A DNA stretch of 64,000 bases from Hufsiella ginkgonis (GCF_009834915.1 NZ_WVHS01000003.1:881558-945557), one strand, 5' to 3'; shown: positions 34,951 through 43,787, numbered from the stretch's first letter. Notes: generated by a model not told the origin, from the letters alone. Translations and numbers: made by a program.

Positions 34951-35481
34951 TCACGCGTTGTCACAGTTTTCTGAAATATTTGTGACATAATGAGCGTTTT
35001 CCACACCCTCGGCTAGTGAAGCAATATGACAGTTTCTGATCATTACCATCGTTTCATCGGTCATCATCTGCTGAGGCGTCCGCCTGATCACCGTCCATCC
35101 CAGCAGCGCGGCTGCGTTGTACTTCTCCATATCCGCGACATAACCAGCGCCGCGGGTGTGCCTGCCGCCGGACCATACGCCGCCTTCCTGCTCGATCGCT
35201 AACTTAATCTCTTCGTTGGCATAGTCGAATCGCCACTGCCGTTTTTCATCGAAACGAAATTCCATTACGAGGTGAACGCCGGCTGACTGTCGCACGAGCA
35301 TGCAAAATGGATCCTGTTTGTCCGAATGTTTTTTGGCCGGGCCGCGCTTCTTCTTCTTCGGTTTCTCCTGATGGATGTTCATGGCAGCAGCTTGCGCCGG
35401 CGTGTAAATTACGTCGCCTTTCTGAATCCACCCCCGGTCAGTGCATGATTTGATGAGCGCTGCGGCTTCTTTCGGTCTCAC
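34951..35481 (-). CDS. Nuclease-like protein (VRR-NUC/PD-(D/E)XK type)
   Basis: The 176-residue protein (GTG start 35481) has a Lys-rich linker and then WRFDYANEEIKLAIEQEGGV, followed by GAGYVADMEKYNAAALLGWT. The D-x9-E-x-EGG arrangement resembles phage VRR-NUC and related PD-(D/E)XK nucleases used as Holliday-junction or repair enzymes. It follows the replication protein gene by 4 bp. Activity is inferred from pattern. Confidence 0.65.
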   Translation of the reverse strand: MRPKEAAALIKSCTDRGWIQKGDVIYTPAQAAAMNIHQEKPKKKKRGPAKKHSDKQDPFCMLVRQSAGVHLVMEFRFDEKRQWRFDYANEEIKLAIEQEGGVWSGGRHTRGAGYVADMEKYNAAALLGWTVIRRTPQQMMTDETMVMIRNCHIASLAEGVENAHYVTNISENCDNA

Positions 35482-35485
35482 TTAC

Positions 35486-36721
35486 TTAATTCAAAAGGTC
35501 TTTAATCGTTACCTCAAGTCCAATCAGTTCGCTGTAAAAGTCGTTCAAGGCTTCCTTTTTACCAGCTACCCTGGCTTTTACTGCGCTGTCGGAATTGTTG
35601 AGCTTGTTGTCTTCGATCGTCTTGAGTAGGGAAGTTTTCATGTCAGTTGGCTCGCAAGTCCTGGCATTAATCTTCTTGATCCCTATCGCAAAATAGTGGT
35701 CAGTTTTGCCGGCGAGAAATTTCAAGAATTCCGGAACCTTCAGCGTTTTTTCGAGGGCATTATACGCAGAATTTCCGAAGTCTTCGTAGTAGCCTTTCCT
35801 TGAAAACTCTTCGAATGACGCAATCACTGAAGTTTTTGCTAGTTCCAATTTTTTGGCTTCGTCCGGCTCGACCGATGGATCAGATCGTTGCTGCTGGCCC
35901 TGTGAGGGACTTTCTTTTTTCAGATCGCCGGGCTTTTGAAATTCTGCATCGGTGGTTATCCATTTTTCGGCAGCTTTTTGCCATGACGTCATTTTTGTAT
36001 TGCTTTTACCAACGACCCAGTTTACGCTGCCATACCTCCCCACGAATTTTTCGGCTTCCGTTTTACATTTTTTCAACGACCAGGATGTATCTGGTATTTT
36101 CTCTTTAAAAAATTCAAAAACGTGGGCGGGGGCGGGGGGAACGAAAGTGACTCCCTCCCTCTCTTTTCTTCTCTTTTCTTCTCCTTTCTTTTCTTCTCCT
36201 CTCCTTTGTGGCACTTCTTCCCGGGAACTATCTGTATTTTCCCGGGAATTATCGCTTTCTTCCCGGGAAGAATCATTTTTTAATGAAATGTAGGCGATTC
36301 GATCACCATTTTTTACAAAATCGATCACCCAATATTCCTTAAAAAGCTTCAGCATGTAACCCTTTTTTATGAGCTCTTTTTTTGCCTCGAGATAGTTTTC
36401 CTGTACCCGATCGTTGGTCAAAACGCCGAACATATCAAACACGGTCTTATCAAAAAGATTACGCCTGACACACCCTTTGATCACTTCATCCACCAATGAC
36501 ACCGGCTTTTTGCAGACATCAGAGGCAAACAAGATCATGTTATCCCTGTCGGTTGTATCGAAAAAATATCCCTTATCCCTGGCAATTTCGCACAGCAGGC
36601 ACTGATAAATCCAGTAGCCATGGCTGTCGAATTCAGTGACTAAAAGCTTCACCTTTTTATTGCTTACGTGGTCACTATCCATGGGGTAGTACCTTATTCC
36701 GGCATCTGCTTTCCTGGCCAT
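35486..36721 (-). CDS. Replication initiator-like protein (Lin1244/Lin1753 N-terminal domain)
   Basis: The first 100 residues of this 411-residue protein (ADAGIRYYPMDSDHVSNKKV, then GYWIYQCLLCEIARDKGYFF) match the Lin1244/Lin1753 (DUF4373) winged-helix-like domain found in phage and plasmid replication proteins. A linker follows with three D/N-SRE heptads and a long Arg/Lys/Glu tract, then a C-terminal helical region that may contact a helicase. The DNA for the linker holds three TTCCCGGGAA sites 21 bp apart, a possible origin. The layout resembles lambda O. No DnaB or DnaC gene is seen. Confidence 0.75.
   Translation of the reverse strand: MARKADAGIRYYPMDSDHVSNKKVKLLVTEFDSHGYWIYQCLLCEIARDKGYFFDTTDRDNMILFASDVCKKPVSLVDEVIKGCVRRNLFDKTVFDMFGVLTNDRVQENYLEAKKELIKKGYMLKLFKEYWVIDFVKNGDRIAYISLKNDSSREESDNSRENTDSSREEVPQRRGEEKKGEEKRRKEREGVTFVPPAPAHVFEFFKEKIPDTSWSLKKCKTEAEKFVGRYGSVNWVVGKSNTKMTSWQKAAEKWITTDAEFQKPGDLKKESPSQGQQQRSDPSVEPDEAKKLELAKTSVIASFEEFSRKGYYEDFGNSAYNALEKTLKVPEFLKFLAGKTDHYFAIGIKKINARTCEPTDMKTSLLKTIEDNKLNNSDSAVKARVAGKKEALNDFYSELIGLEVTIKDLLN
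36150..36269. other. Candidate replication origin: iterons plus purine-pyrimidine tract
   Basis: Three copies of the palindrome TTCCCGGGAA lie at 36218-36227, 36239-36248 and 36260-36269, exactly 21 bp apart. Next to them is a nearly pure pyrimidine strand of about 60 bases (36150-36208). Both are inside the replication-protein gene, as the lambda origin is inside O. In the protein they encode three SRE-centred heptads and a basic/acidic tract, so a purely protein-level explanation is possible. Confidence 0.5.
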
Positions 36722-36746
36722 ATTACGCTGATTGTAATGTTTAACT

Positions 36747-37187
36747 TTAAAATTTACTCCGCTTTATACCGAGTTTAAAAGCCCTGAATTTGACGGTACT
36801 TGGACCTCTTCCGATGCGTCGCCCTATTTCTGTAGGGCTTAGGTATTTCCAATTATTTATTATGACCTGGTCTTCTTCAAAACCTACCCTGGAACCTTTC
36901 TCCCGGGGTTTCATTAAATTGTCTCGGATAGCTGCGGTCATGTCTGGCTCAAAATCAGCCACTCTATCAGGCGTGTAAAGACCCTTTGCCATCAGTCTTT
37001 TCCGAGCAGCGTTAAACTCGAAGGAGTCGAACCATTCAAATGATTCGCAAATTATCATGTCGATCAGATTCTGGCGGCCGCCGGCAATGAGGATGATATT
37101 CTCCAACCAAGGAATTTTCTGTTTGGAAGTATCTACATTGTCGCTACGCTCAATTGAAGTCTGGATCAAATCCATAGTGCTTGGCAT
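36747..37187 (-). CDS. HTH protein, GcrA/Myb-like C-terminus
   Basis: The 146-residue protein (ATG 37187, preceded by AAAGGAG at good spacing) has a helical N-terminal half. Its C-terminal helix-turn-helix (EEDQVIINNWKYLSPTEIGR, then RRIGRGPSTVKFRAFKLGI) resembles the GcrA/SANT-like DNA-binding pattern. It lies 25 bp upstream of the replication gene, so it may regulate or assist replication. Confidence 0.65.
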   Translation of the reverse strand: MPSTMDLIQTSIERSDNVDTSKQKIPWLENIILIAGGRQNLIDMIICESFEWFDSFEFNAARKRLMAKGLYTPDRVADFEPDMTAAIRDNLMKPREKGSRVGFEEDQVIINNWKYLSPTEIGRRIGRGPSTVKFRAFKLGIKRSKF

Positions 37188-37207
37188 TACATCTCCTTTG
37201 TCTAAAA

Positions 37208-38407
37208 TCAATCCCCGAAATTTATGATCGGTTGAATAGATCCATCTGCATAAACTGTATCCATAAGCACGTCACCGGTAGGTTCAGTGCCATCCCACTT
37301 GTTTGGCCAAACATTCTGCTTCCAGCAGTTCTGGATAAAGTCCTGCTCTTCCTGATTTAACAACGTAACCGTTGGCTTCCCTTGAATAATAGCTTCACGG
37401 TTAATTTCTTCCTGTATGGCCATGATGGCATTGTAAGCGTAGCGTCTTGCTTCCATTGTAAGAGGGCCAAGTCGCTGCTTATTTTTATCTGTAGTTGTGT
37501 CCTTTCCAGTCTTCCTGAGCCTGTTCTGCGGAAGTCTCATTTCTCGCCATATCGGTTTCAACCGCTTCAACGGCGACAGGTATGCCCATGTTGGACGTTT
37601 TACTAAATTATCCAATGCCGTGTCCTTTGATGCTAGTGGACATGCTATGCAACCAGTGCGAGCATTGATTTCTTCCGCTTCATCCCCACCGTAAGCGTCT
37701 GCCACCATAGCGGTTGAAAAGTCACCGTATTCTGGCAGCGGCGCCCAGTGTTTTAACCATTCCCAGACATGGCAAACTCGCCAATGAAGGATAGGCGCCA
37801 GTGTGTCACAAAGTGCCTCCGGCATCGTTTCCTGGTACCATCCTTGGCCGCACTCGGCTCCGTCTTTACCACAGCTCATCATAATTCGTTGGTCACGAAT
37901 AGCACTTTCTCCTTGTCGAACGCCCGTGAGCATGAGCACTTTCTCGCCACGGTCTCTAAATAGCCGTTCTAACTCCATCCTCATCGGATCGATTTTGATC
38001 TGACGCGTACACCAACGGAAAGTATTGTTGTTCGGTGGTGGAACCCCACGGCCGAGGATGTAGGTCATGAACCTTTTTTCCAATGGGGCCATTACAGTCC
38101 TCACTTCGATAAACAACTCACGAAGCTCTTCCATGATTTCTTGAGCCGCGAAGAATAGAGGCGTAAGTTCTAGCCGAGTGTCGGCATACATTACGGTAAG
38201 TGTCTGCGGTGCCGGTATACGTCCAGATTTAATTAGCCAAACGATCAACGTAACAAGAGTTGTGCTATCCTTTCCGCCGGACCAGGCCATACACCAGTGT
38301 TTGTAACGCGGGCCATACGCGAGAATTGATTGGATAGTCAGCTCTATACTGTCGTTCATTTGTAGCCGCGGCGATCCTTCAAATAAATTAGTTTGTGTCG
38401 CCTTCAT
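37208..38407 (-). CDS. PP-loop ATPase, DndC/PAPS-reductase-like
   Basis: The 399-residue protein has a PP-loop SGGKDSTTLVTLIVWL near residue 42 that binds ATP and adenylates substrate. It also has Cys clusters RWCTRQIK and TGCIACPLASK, as in DndC-type sulfur-transfer proteins that hold an iron-sulfur cluster. DndC works in DNA phosphorothioation. Here it sits next to methyltransferase sequences but no dndA, dndD or dndE gene is visible. ATG 38407 is chosen over an upstream TTG. It may modify phage DNA or a tRNA/nucleotide, but the substrate is unknown. Confidence 0.8.
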   Translation of the reverse strand: MKATQTNLFEGSPRLQMNDSIELTIQSILAYGPRYKHWCMAWSGGKDSTTLVTLIVWLIKSGRIPAPQTLTVMYADTRLELTPLFFAAQEIMEELRELFIEVRTVMAPLEKRFMTYILGRGVPPPNNNTFRWCTRQIKIDPMRMELERLFRDRGEKVLMLTGVRQGESAIRDQRIMMSCGKDGAECGQGWYQETMPEALCDTLAPILHWRVCHVWEWLKHWAPLPEYGDFSTAMVADAYGGDEAEEINARTGCIACPLASKDTALDNLVKRPTWAYLSPLKRLKPIWREMRLPQNRLRKTGKDTTTDKNKQRLGPLTMEARRYAYNAIMAIQEEINREAIIQGKPTVTLLNQEEQDFIQNCWKQNVWPNKWDGTEPTGDVLMDTVYADGSIQPIINFGD

Positions 38408-38600
38408 GTTCGATGTGTTTCTTTTCAATCATTAGTAATTTTTGTTCTCTCTCTCGACCTCTCAGATCTAATTTTACACGACACCATTCGGGAAAGACCG
38501 GTGTACAGTGCTTTACGAACGTGCCACATCTTCCTCGGTGCTGGTGATAGGTATCCTTCAGTGTAACCCGGTCACCTGGTTTGAATTCAACTGTTTCCAT
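38388..38600 (-). CDS. Small KOW/SH3-like protein
   Basis: The 70-residue protein begins FKPGDRVTLKDTYHQHRGRC, then GTFVKHCTPVFPEWCRVKLD, the pattern of a small KOW/SH3-type barrel. It overlaps the PP-loop gene at its 3' end and the methyltransferase relic by one base at its start. A role in modifying or binding DNA/RNA is possible. Confidence 0.7.
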   Translation of the reverse strand: METVEFKPGDRVTLKDTYHQHRGRCGTFVKHCTPVFPEWCRVKLDLRGREREQKLLMIEKKHIEHEGDTN

Positions 38601-38755
38601 TATGCGAGACTTTCTACTAAACGTTCAACTAGCCACTCCATCGCCGGTGGCGTCACGGCGCCGCCGTTATACTTCTCGGCGACATTCCGTATTCCCTGGC
38701 TGCTGCCGCCGGCCCCGCAGAATAAGTCCGTGAATGTTATATGGGAACTCTTCAT
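38600..38755 (-). pseudogene. 51-residue relic of a C5-cytosine DNA methyltransferase (motifs I and X only)
   Basis: The open frame reads ITFTDLFCGAGGSSQGIRN and then NGGAVTPPAMEWLVER. The first is motif I (AdoMet-binding) and the second motif X of C5 methyltransferases, which normally stand about 300 residues or more apart. The catalytic PCQ, ENV and target-recognition parts are absent, so an internal in-frame deletion has joined the two ends. The frame is intact and still coupled: ATG overlaps the stop of the 38752-39069 gene and its TAA overlaps the ATG of 38388-38600 (TAATG). No methylation can be expected; a residual AdoMet- or partner-binding role is conceivable. Confidence 0.8.
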
Positions 38756-39069
38756 GCTTTACCTCCTTTCAATGCCTCTAGAATGGCGCCTGTTTTTTCC
38801 GGTAAGGGGTTGTCTCCTGTAGCGGGTCCTTTTATCCGGTAGTTTTTTACATTGAGGTATTCCGACGCGATTAGTTCTGTATCAAACCATTTAAATACCA
38901 TCCTCGAAACGCGGGCTATCGTGCGCTTGCCAGTCTCAGTACGCGCCATAAGATAGACAGCCGATCCATTTGATGCCATCCAATGCTCAATCCAAATTGC
39001 GCCTAATTTGTCGATAGCTATTATTCCGTTCACCCAATCGATGGTTTGTTTTTTGTCGTAACGTATCAT
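38752..39069 (-). CDS. Hypothetical protein
   Basis: The 105-residue protein is not recognised. It has a mixed alpha/beta pattern (AVYLMARTETGKRTIARVSR, then VFKWFDTELIASEYLN). It overlaps both neighbours by 4 bp, so helicase-methyltransferase, this gene and the relic are translated in series. Confidence 0.6.
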   Translation of the reverse strand: MIRYDKKQTIDWVNGIIAIDKLGAIWIEHWMASNGSAVYLMARTETGKRTIARVSRMVFKWFDTELIASEYLNVKNYRIKGPATGDNPLPEKTGAILEALKGGKA

Positions 39070-41657
39070 ACAGCAGCCTCCATTTCTTCCAGATCGAACA
39101 GCGTCGGTATATTTTGCTTTAATTCCGCAGCTTTCAGATATGACGCCCCATCAAGGAAGTAAACAGGGTTCAATTCTATTCCGTACCCTTTTCGACCTTT
39201 CATAATGGCCCGCAGCGGGACGGTACCGAGCCCACCGAAATAATCCAGCACGATATCACCTGGATTACTCATCTGTTCAATTACTCGATCGGCGATATCG
39301 AACTGCATAGGGCAAACGTGATTCTCCCGGCCATTGCTCCATTGTGAGCCGTTAAGAGTAAGCATTCGTGTAATGTCCGTCCATACGTCGGGGTGCCAGC
39401 TTTGCGGCTGAAGCAACATAAATCCCGGCGGCAGCTTGCCTGCGGCTTCAACTGTCTCAGCGATCTTTACCACCTGCTCGAAATTCCACACTTCATTTAA
39501 TGAGTGAGTTTTGAACAGCTTGAAAATAGCATCGGATTCTAGCCGGGTTACTTCTTCCGGATTAAGCAGTCGATCCCCACAGCTCCGCGTGAAACCGTGT
39601 GCATCCATCTGCCAACGGGCACGTGAATAGCCGTTGTTGCTATATTGGCCGGTGGACTTATCGTACATCCTTTTTTCTTTCACGACAGGTATATCGGAGT
39701 ATGCGTTCGAGTTATCGCTCGGCGGCTTTCTGAACAGGAGTAAGTATTCGGGCATTCCTACACCCATTTTTGACCCATCCTTACATTGCTCGGTCCAACC
39801 GAGTCGGTAAGTTTGTGAGTTCTCCCTTACTACATCTGTAACAATGGTTTTCATGCCGATATATGCGAATCCGTGCTTAGTAAAATGGTTGAAGACATTG
39901 ATATGAACCGGGTTTACAGTCTGGAAACCTAAACCATTAATGCCGCCAGGAACGATCCGGTCTTTGATATGGATGGCACAAATGCGCCCCGGAATTAGGG
40001 TTCTGAATAGTTCAGGTGTGGAATAGTCCATTTGCCGCCAAAATTCTTCCGAGTTCTCGGAGTGGCCGTAGTCAGCATAGTTCGGCGAATACTCGTATTG
40101 CATTTCAAAAGGAATGGAGGAAAGCGCCAGTCCGATGGTGTTGCTGGCTATGCGCGGCAATTCTTTAACGTTGTCGTTTTGCACCCAGGTATAGTTTTCA
40201 CCCTTAACCTCTATCCGTTCAACTCCCATTTTTCGGGTAAGCAGCTGCGCCATGGCGGCAGTCGATAACCCATATTTTTTGATGATGTCTGTCATTTTTT
40301 TAACCATTACATTGTGTTGAGCCCACTTTCTTTCCAGCTGCTTCCTGATCTGCCTTTCGGCCTCCGTATAGATGATGTCTACCCGCACTGTGCCCTTCTG
40401 GCCGAAACGTAAAAGCCTGTGAAGCGATTGAATGAAGTCATTGAATTTGAAACCGATGCCTGAATAAATCGCCCAGGAACAATGGCGTTGCAAATTGGTG
40501 CCCGAACCAAGCATTGAAGGTTTACCCGCCAATTGGGCAAGATGACCGTTGGAAAAATCGTTTACTATTTCTTCGCGGAGGTCAAGGTCTTGCTTACCGA
40601 AAACTGAGCGGCATTCAGGAAACAAGCGTTCGATCATTCGCCGCTCATCTTCGAGGTCATGCCAAAGAACAACGTGATCATTAGGCCGCTCATCGGCTAT
40701 TGCCTTCATTTTGAGTGCGCGCGGTAAAAGGCTAATCCTCTTTTCCTTCGCGGATCCTTCTAACCCGATCGCCGTTTCAGCGAATGCCTTAAACTGACCA
40801 TTACGCTCGGCACCTGCCTTCGTGTGATCGCTTGCAATCTCATGCCACCGGACATCTAATGGCGGCAGAATGTACCCCTCATCATCGGCAGGATTGCCGG
40901 TAAGATCCGATGGGTTCGAAACGAATAACGCCCACGATGCTACCCACAACCAGAACTCTTCCTCTTTGTGCTTATAGATAGTAAGGTTGTCGGCTTTAGT
41001 GCTATCCCGCTTGAAGAACCTGGTCTTTGCTTGGCTGACATCCATGATACCCAGGAAGTCAGCATAGGCCAGGAGCTCGATATAGTCATTCGGGGATGGA
41101 GTCGCGGTTGCGACAAACCGGTATGGTACGCATTCAGTTCCCCGCCGGTTTCCGTTGGGACCGGCATCCCCGGTGAACAGGCGCATGAACTCTCGAAAAG
41201 TCTTTGAGCCGCCGAGGCCCCGGAGGATAGATGCCTCGTCAAGTGAAGCGACGTTAAACAGGCGAGGATCCAATTTACCGTCCCGAACAGTTTCGTAGTT
41301 GGTGAGATAAATACCGGTTTCGCCGGCTTCCTCAATCCGTCGAATGAACCGCGGCGCCTCGGCCCAGCCCAAAAGATTGACGGCATCCTTCCGGAATTCC
41401 TGCCTGACACCGAGCGGGGCGATGATCAACCCTCGACCACCGGTCCTGGTTAAAGTGATGCGAACCGTTTCCAATTGGGTCACCGTTTTATGGAGGCCAA
41501 AAGCAGCGAAGCATGCCCGGCGTCCACCCTCCACCATCCATTTTACCATGATTCGGTTATGCGTCTTCAATGCAGGATTTATTTCATGGTCGTCTATCTC
41601 GAAGCCATTACTTTGAGCGAGGCGTACCTTGCTCTCTAAAAACGAGTGATAGTCCAT
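39066..41657 (-). CDS. Helicase-DNA methyltransferase fusion
   Basis: The 863-residue protein joins an N-terminal SF2-like helicase region (residues about 1-500) to a C-terminal N4/N6-type DNA methyltransferase. The helicase part has a degenerate Walker A (FAAFGLHKTVTQ), a DEAS in place of DEAH/DEAD, VATATPSPNDY and LHRLLRFGQKGTVRVD. The methyltransferase part has SIPF (LSSIPFEMQYEYSP) in place of the catalytic (D/S)PP(Y/F) motif and the AdoMet motif LDYFGGLGTVPLRA followed by GYGIELNP. Such fusions occur in phages and plasmids. Methylation may protect phage DNA. The altered motif residues make helicase activity doubtful. Confidence 0.85.
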   Translation of the reverse strand: MDYHSFLESKVRLAQSNGFEIDDHEINPALKTHNRIMVKWMVEGGRRACFAAFGLHKTVTQLETVRITLTRTGGRGLIIAPLGVRQEFRKDAVNLLGWAEAPRFIRRIEEAGETGIYLTNYETVRDGKLDPRLFNVASLDEASILRGLGGSKTFREFMRLFTGDAGPNGNRRGTECVPYRFVATATPSPNDYIELLAYADFLGIMDVSQAKTRFFKRDSTKADNLTIYKHKEEEFWLWVASWALFVSNPSDLTGNPADDEGYILPPLDVRWHEIASDHTKAGAERNGQFKAFAETAIGLEGSAKEKRISLLPRALKMKAIADERPNDHVVLWHDLEDERRMIERLFPECRSVFGKQDLDLREEIVNDFSNGHLAQLAGKPSMLGSGTNLQRHCSWAIYSGIGFKFNDFIQSLHRLLRFGQKGTVRVDIIYTEAERQIRKQLERKWAQHNVMVKKMTDIIKKYGLSTAAMAQLLTRKMGVERIEVKGENYTWVQNDNVKELPRIASNTIGLALSSIPFEMQYEYSPNYADYGHSENSEEFWRQMDYSTPELFRTLIPGRICAIHIKDRIVPGGINGLGFQTVNPVHINVFNHFTKHGFAYIGMKTIVTDVVRENSQTYRLGWTEQCKDGSKMGVGMPEYLLLFRKPPSDNSNAYSDIPVVKEKRMYDKSTGQYSNNGYSRARWQMDAHGFTRSCGDRLLNPEEVTRLESDAIFKLFKTHSLNEVWNFEQVVKIAETVEAAGKLPPGFMLLQPQSWHPDVWTDITRMLTLNGSQWSNGRENHVCPMQFDIADRVIEQMSNPGDIVLDYFGGLGTVPLRAIMKGRKGYGIELNPVYFLDGASYLKAAELKQNIPTLFDLEEMEAAV

Positions 41658-41658
41658 G

Positions 41659-43332
41659 CTATTTCTGGTTAAAAAGAGTCATCATGTTGTCTATGAATGA
41701 CACATCCGTCTCATCTTCGGCTCCGGTGATGGTCATTGCCATTTCCCGTTTGCTTTCGATCAGTTTATAGTTCCATTCGTCAATCGTGTCTTTGCCGAGG
41801 AAGTAAGTGCACATCACGTTTTTGTGCTGACCGGTACGGTACAACCTATCCTCAGCCTGATCCATTACAGCAGCGTGCCAGCCGAACTCCAGGAAGCAAA
41901 CATCCGTTGCCACATTCTGCAGGCCATCGATACCGACGCCGGCCGCCTTAAGGTTACAGACGATAACATTGATGTTCGGATCATTTTGGAACCGATCGAC
42001 AGATGCCTGCTTCTGCAGGGAGTTCTCCTGCCCAGTGATTCTTACTGATTTCGGAAAACGTTCCTGGACGTGCTGGACGACGTCATTGAGGTACGCGAAG
42101 ACTACTATCTTTTGCCCCTGGCTAATGATATCCTCGATGAACTCAAAAGCGTCAGCCAGCTTCCCGCGGGCGGAGATGTTTTTAAGGATCCCGATCCTCA
42201 CCATCACCTCGCTACGCATGGACCGTTGGATCTGCTGATCGGTCGCTTCCTTATACTGCTTCATATAGCTTCCGAGATCATTGAAAGCGTGATTGTATTC
42301 TTTGCGGGCATCCCGGGAGAGATCACAAATAATAATCTGCCGCGACTTGTCCGGTAGATGCTTTTTGATCTCCGGATCGGATTTGTTTCGCCGGTAATAT
42401 CCGATCAGGTTGAGCTTGTAATTCAGCTCCTTAAGGTTTGATGCTTGCTTTGGGCCCGCGCAATATCGCTCGACAAATCCGTTTACCCCTCCAAAGTCCT
42501 GCAACCGGTTCACCACAGTCAGCTGGCTGGCCAGGTCGATCGGCTTATTTACAACTGCGGTACCAGTAAGACCGAACACAAACTCCTTGCCTTTAGTAAT
42601 TCCCCGGGTGAATTTATAGGCCTGCGTTCTGGAGTCCTTCAGCTTGTGGATCTCGTCGCAGATCACCCCCCGGAAGAATTCGACATACTTTTTGACGAAT
42701 GAAATATCACTGATCTTGAAGCGGCCGTTCTTATCCTTCTTAATGTCCTGAACAAAATATTTCTTTAAGCTTTCATAATTCACGATGAATACCTGGGCGG
42801 CGCCGACGCGGTAGTATTCAGGGAAACTGTTCTTTATTGAATCCTGGAGGACAATCCCTTTCAGATGGGAAAACTTGATGAGCTCCCTCTTCCAGTTCTC
42901 TTTAACAGATGACGGGCAAATTATCAGCAGCGGAAATGCGTTGAGCGCGATCGCGGTCGCAATCGACTGAAAGGTTTTGCCAAGCCCCATATCGTCGCCG
43001 TTGATAAAGCATTTCTTTTCGATCCCATACGCGACGCCGCGTGCCTGGTAGGGGCGGAGCTCCATTTTCAGGGGAATGTTTACCCGCAGTTCCGGCATTT
43101 CGGGGATTACAAAATGCTGATTGGGGTTTTCCACTGGCCGTTTCCCCATTTCAAAACCGTAGACACGAGCGAATCGTTCAACTTCTACCTTGTGATGAGC
43201 CGGAACCGACCATACCTTTTCAGCATACCATCGGTCGGGCAAATTCTTAACCGCGGCCAGCAGCCGGGGAATCGGTTTATAAAGAGTGATTTTATAAACG
43301 TTGCCGATCTGTTCAATTGCTCCGTTGATCAT
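41659..43332 (-). CDS. SNF2-family DNA helicase
   Basis: The 557-residue protein carries a short N-terminal domain (WYAEKVWSVPAHHKVEVERF, HARP-like by position) and the two RecA-like SNF2 domains: Walker A NGDDMGLGKTFQSIA, ICPSSVKENW, DEIH box VICDEIHKLKD, FGLTGTAVVNKPIDL, the C-terminal VFAYLNDVVQHVQERF and DQAEDRLYRTGQHKNV. All key motifs look intact. It probably remodels or translocates on DNA in replication or repair. It lies 2 bp before the fusion gene and overlaps the ASCH gene by 4 bp. Confidence 0.9.
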   Translation of the reverse strand: MINGAIEQIGNVYKITLYKPIPRLLAAVKNLPDRWYAEKVWSVPAHHKVEVERFARVYGFEMGKRPVENPNQHFVIPEMPELRVNIPLKMELRPYQARGVAYGIEKKCFINGDDMGLGKTFQSIATAIALNAFPLLIICPSSVKENWKRELIKFSHLKGIVLQDSIKNSFPEYYRVGAAQVFIVNYESLKKYFVQDIKKDKNGRFKISDISFVKKYVEFFRGVICDEIHKLKDSRTQAYKFTRGITKGKEFVFGLTGTAVVNKPIDLASQLTVVNRLQDFGGVNGFVERYCAGPKQASNLKELNYKLNLIGYYRRNKSDPEIKKHLPDKSRQIIICDLSRDARKEYNHAFNDLGSYMKQYKEATDQQIQRSMRSEVMVRIGILKNISARGKLADAFEFIEDIISQGQKIVVFAYLNDVVQHVQERFPKSVRITGQENSLQKQASVDRFQNDPNINVIVCNLKAAGVGIDGLQNVATDVCFLEFGWHAAVMDQAEDRLYRTGQHKNVMCTYFLGKDTIDEWNYKLIESKREMAMTITGAEDETDVSFIDNMMTLFNQK

Positions 43333-43754
43333 GAGTTATCCCCCTTCAGATCTGGCAGCTGGCCTGAGTAATCCCATAAGCTCAAAGCTCCCTTTGTGTA
43401 TATCGGATCAGCGAACTCCTGCGCGTTGATACACCTCCATGCATACCTGCCTTCGCTGTAATCTCCGAATGCCCTTTCGCGCCCATTGATGCTAACCACA
43501 ACATCCTCTGTTCTGTGAACGTCAGTAACGTTGACGGCACCGACGATGCAGCCCAGCGGAAGCTTGCCAGGATCGCCGACAAACAAATTGAAAGGGTATA
43601 TTTTGCAGAGTTCAAGATCAGCTTTCGAGATCTGCTTCGATGCATGGATAAGTAGCGGGCCGCGGTGCTTGGTCGCCCAGGATCTGGTTTCTAATTTCTT
43701 GTAGCCCCTGGCCATTAGAGTGGCCCAAGGCTGCCGTAATGTGATTGTTTTCAT
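43329..43754 (-). CDS. ASCH-domain protein
   Basis: The 141-residue protein opens TITLRQPWATLMARGYKKLE and continues RSWATKHRGPLLIHASKQIS, with GCIVGAVNVTDVHRT, the classic ASCH (PUA-like) pattern found in RNA-binding or nucleobase-processing proteins. It precedes the SNF2 helicase and overlaps it by 4 bp. Its upstream leader contains ATAAGAACCA before the ATG. Confidence 0.82.
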   Translation of the reverse strand: MKTITLRQPWATLMARGYKKLETRSWATKHRGPLLIHASKQISKADLELCKIYPFNLFVGDPGKLPLGCIVGAVNVTDVHRTEDVVVSINGRERAFGDYSEGRYAWRCINAQEFADPIYTKGALSLWDYSGQLPDLKGDNS

Positions 43755-43787
43755 GTTGGTTCTTATAGTTTGATGTGTATGACCTAC

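Noticed and set aside
34896..35006. Longer N-terminus for the 34503-34895 gene
   Set aside because: It would overlap the preceding gene and an inverted repeat that looks regulatory.
36070..36300. Plus-strand frames rich in Ser/Phe across the pyrimidine tract
   Set aside because: They are shadows of the replication-protein gene's Arg/Lys/Glu linker.
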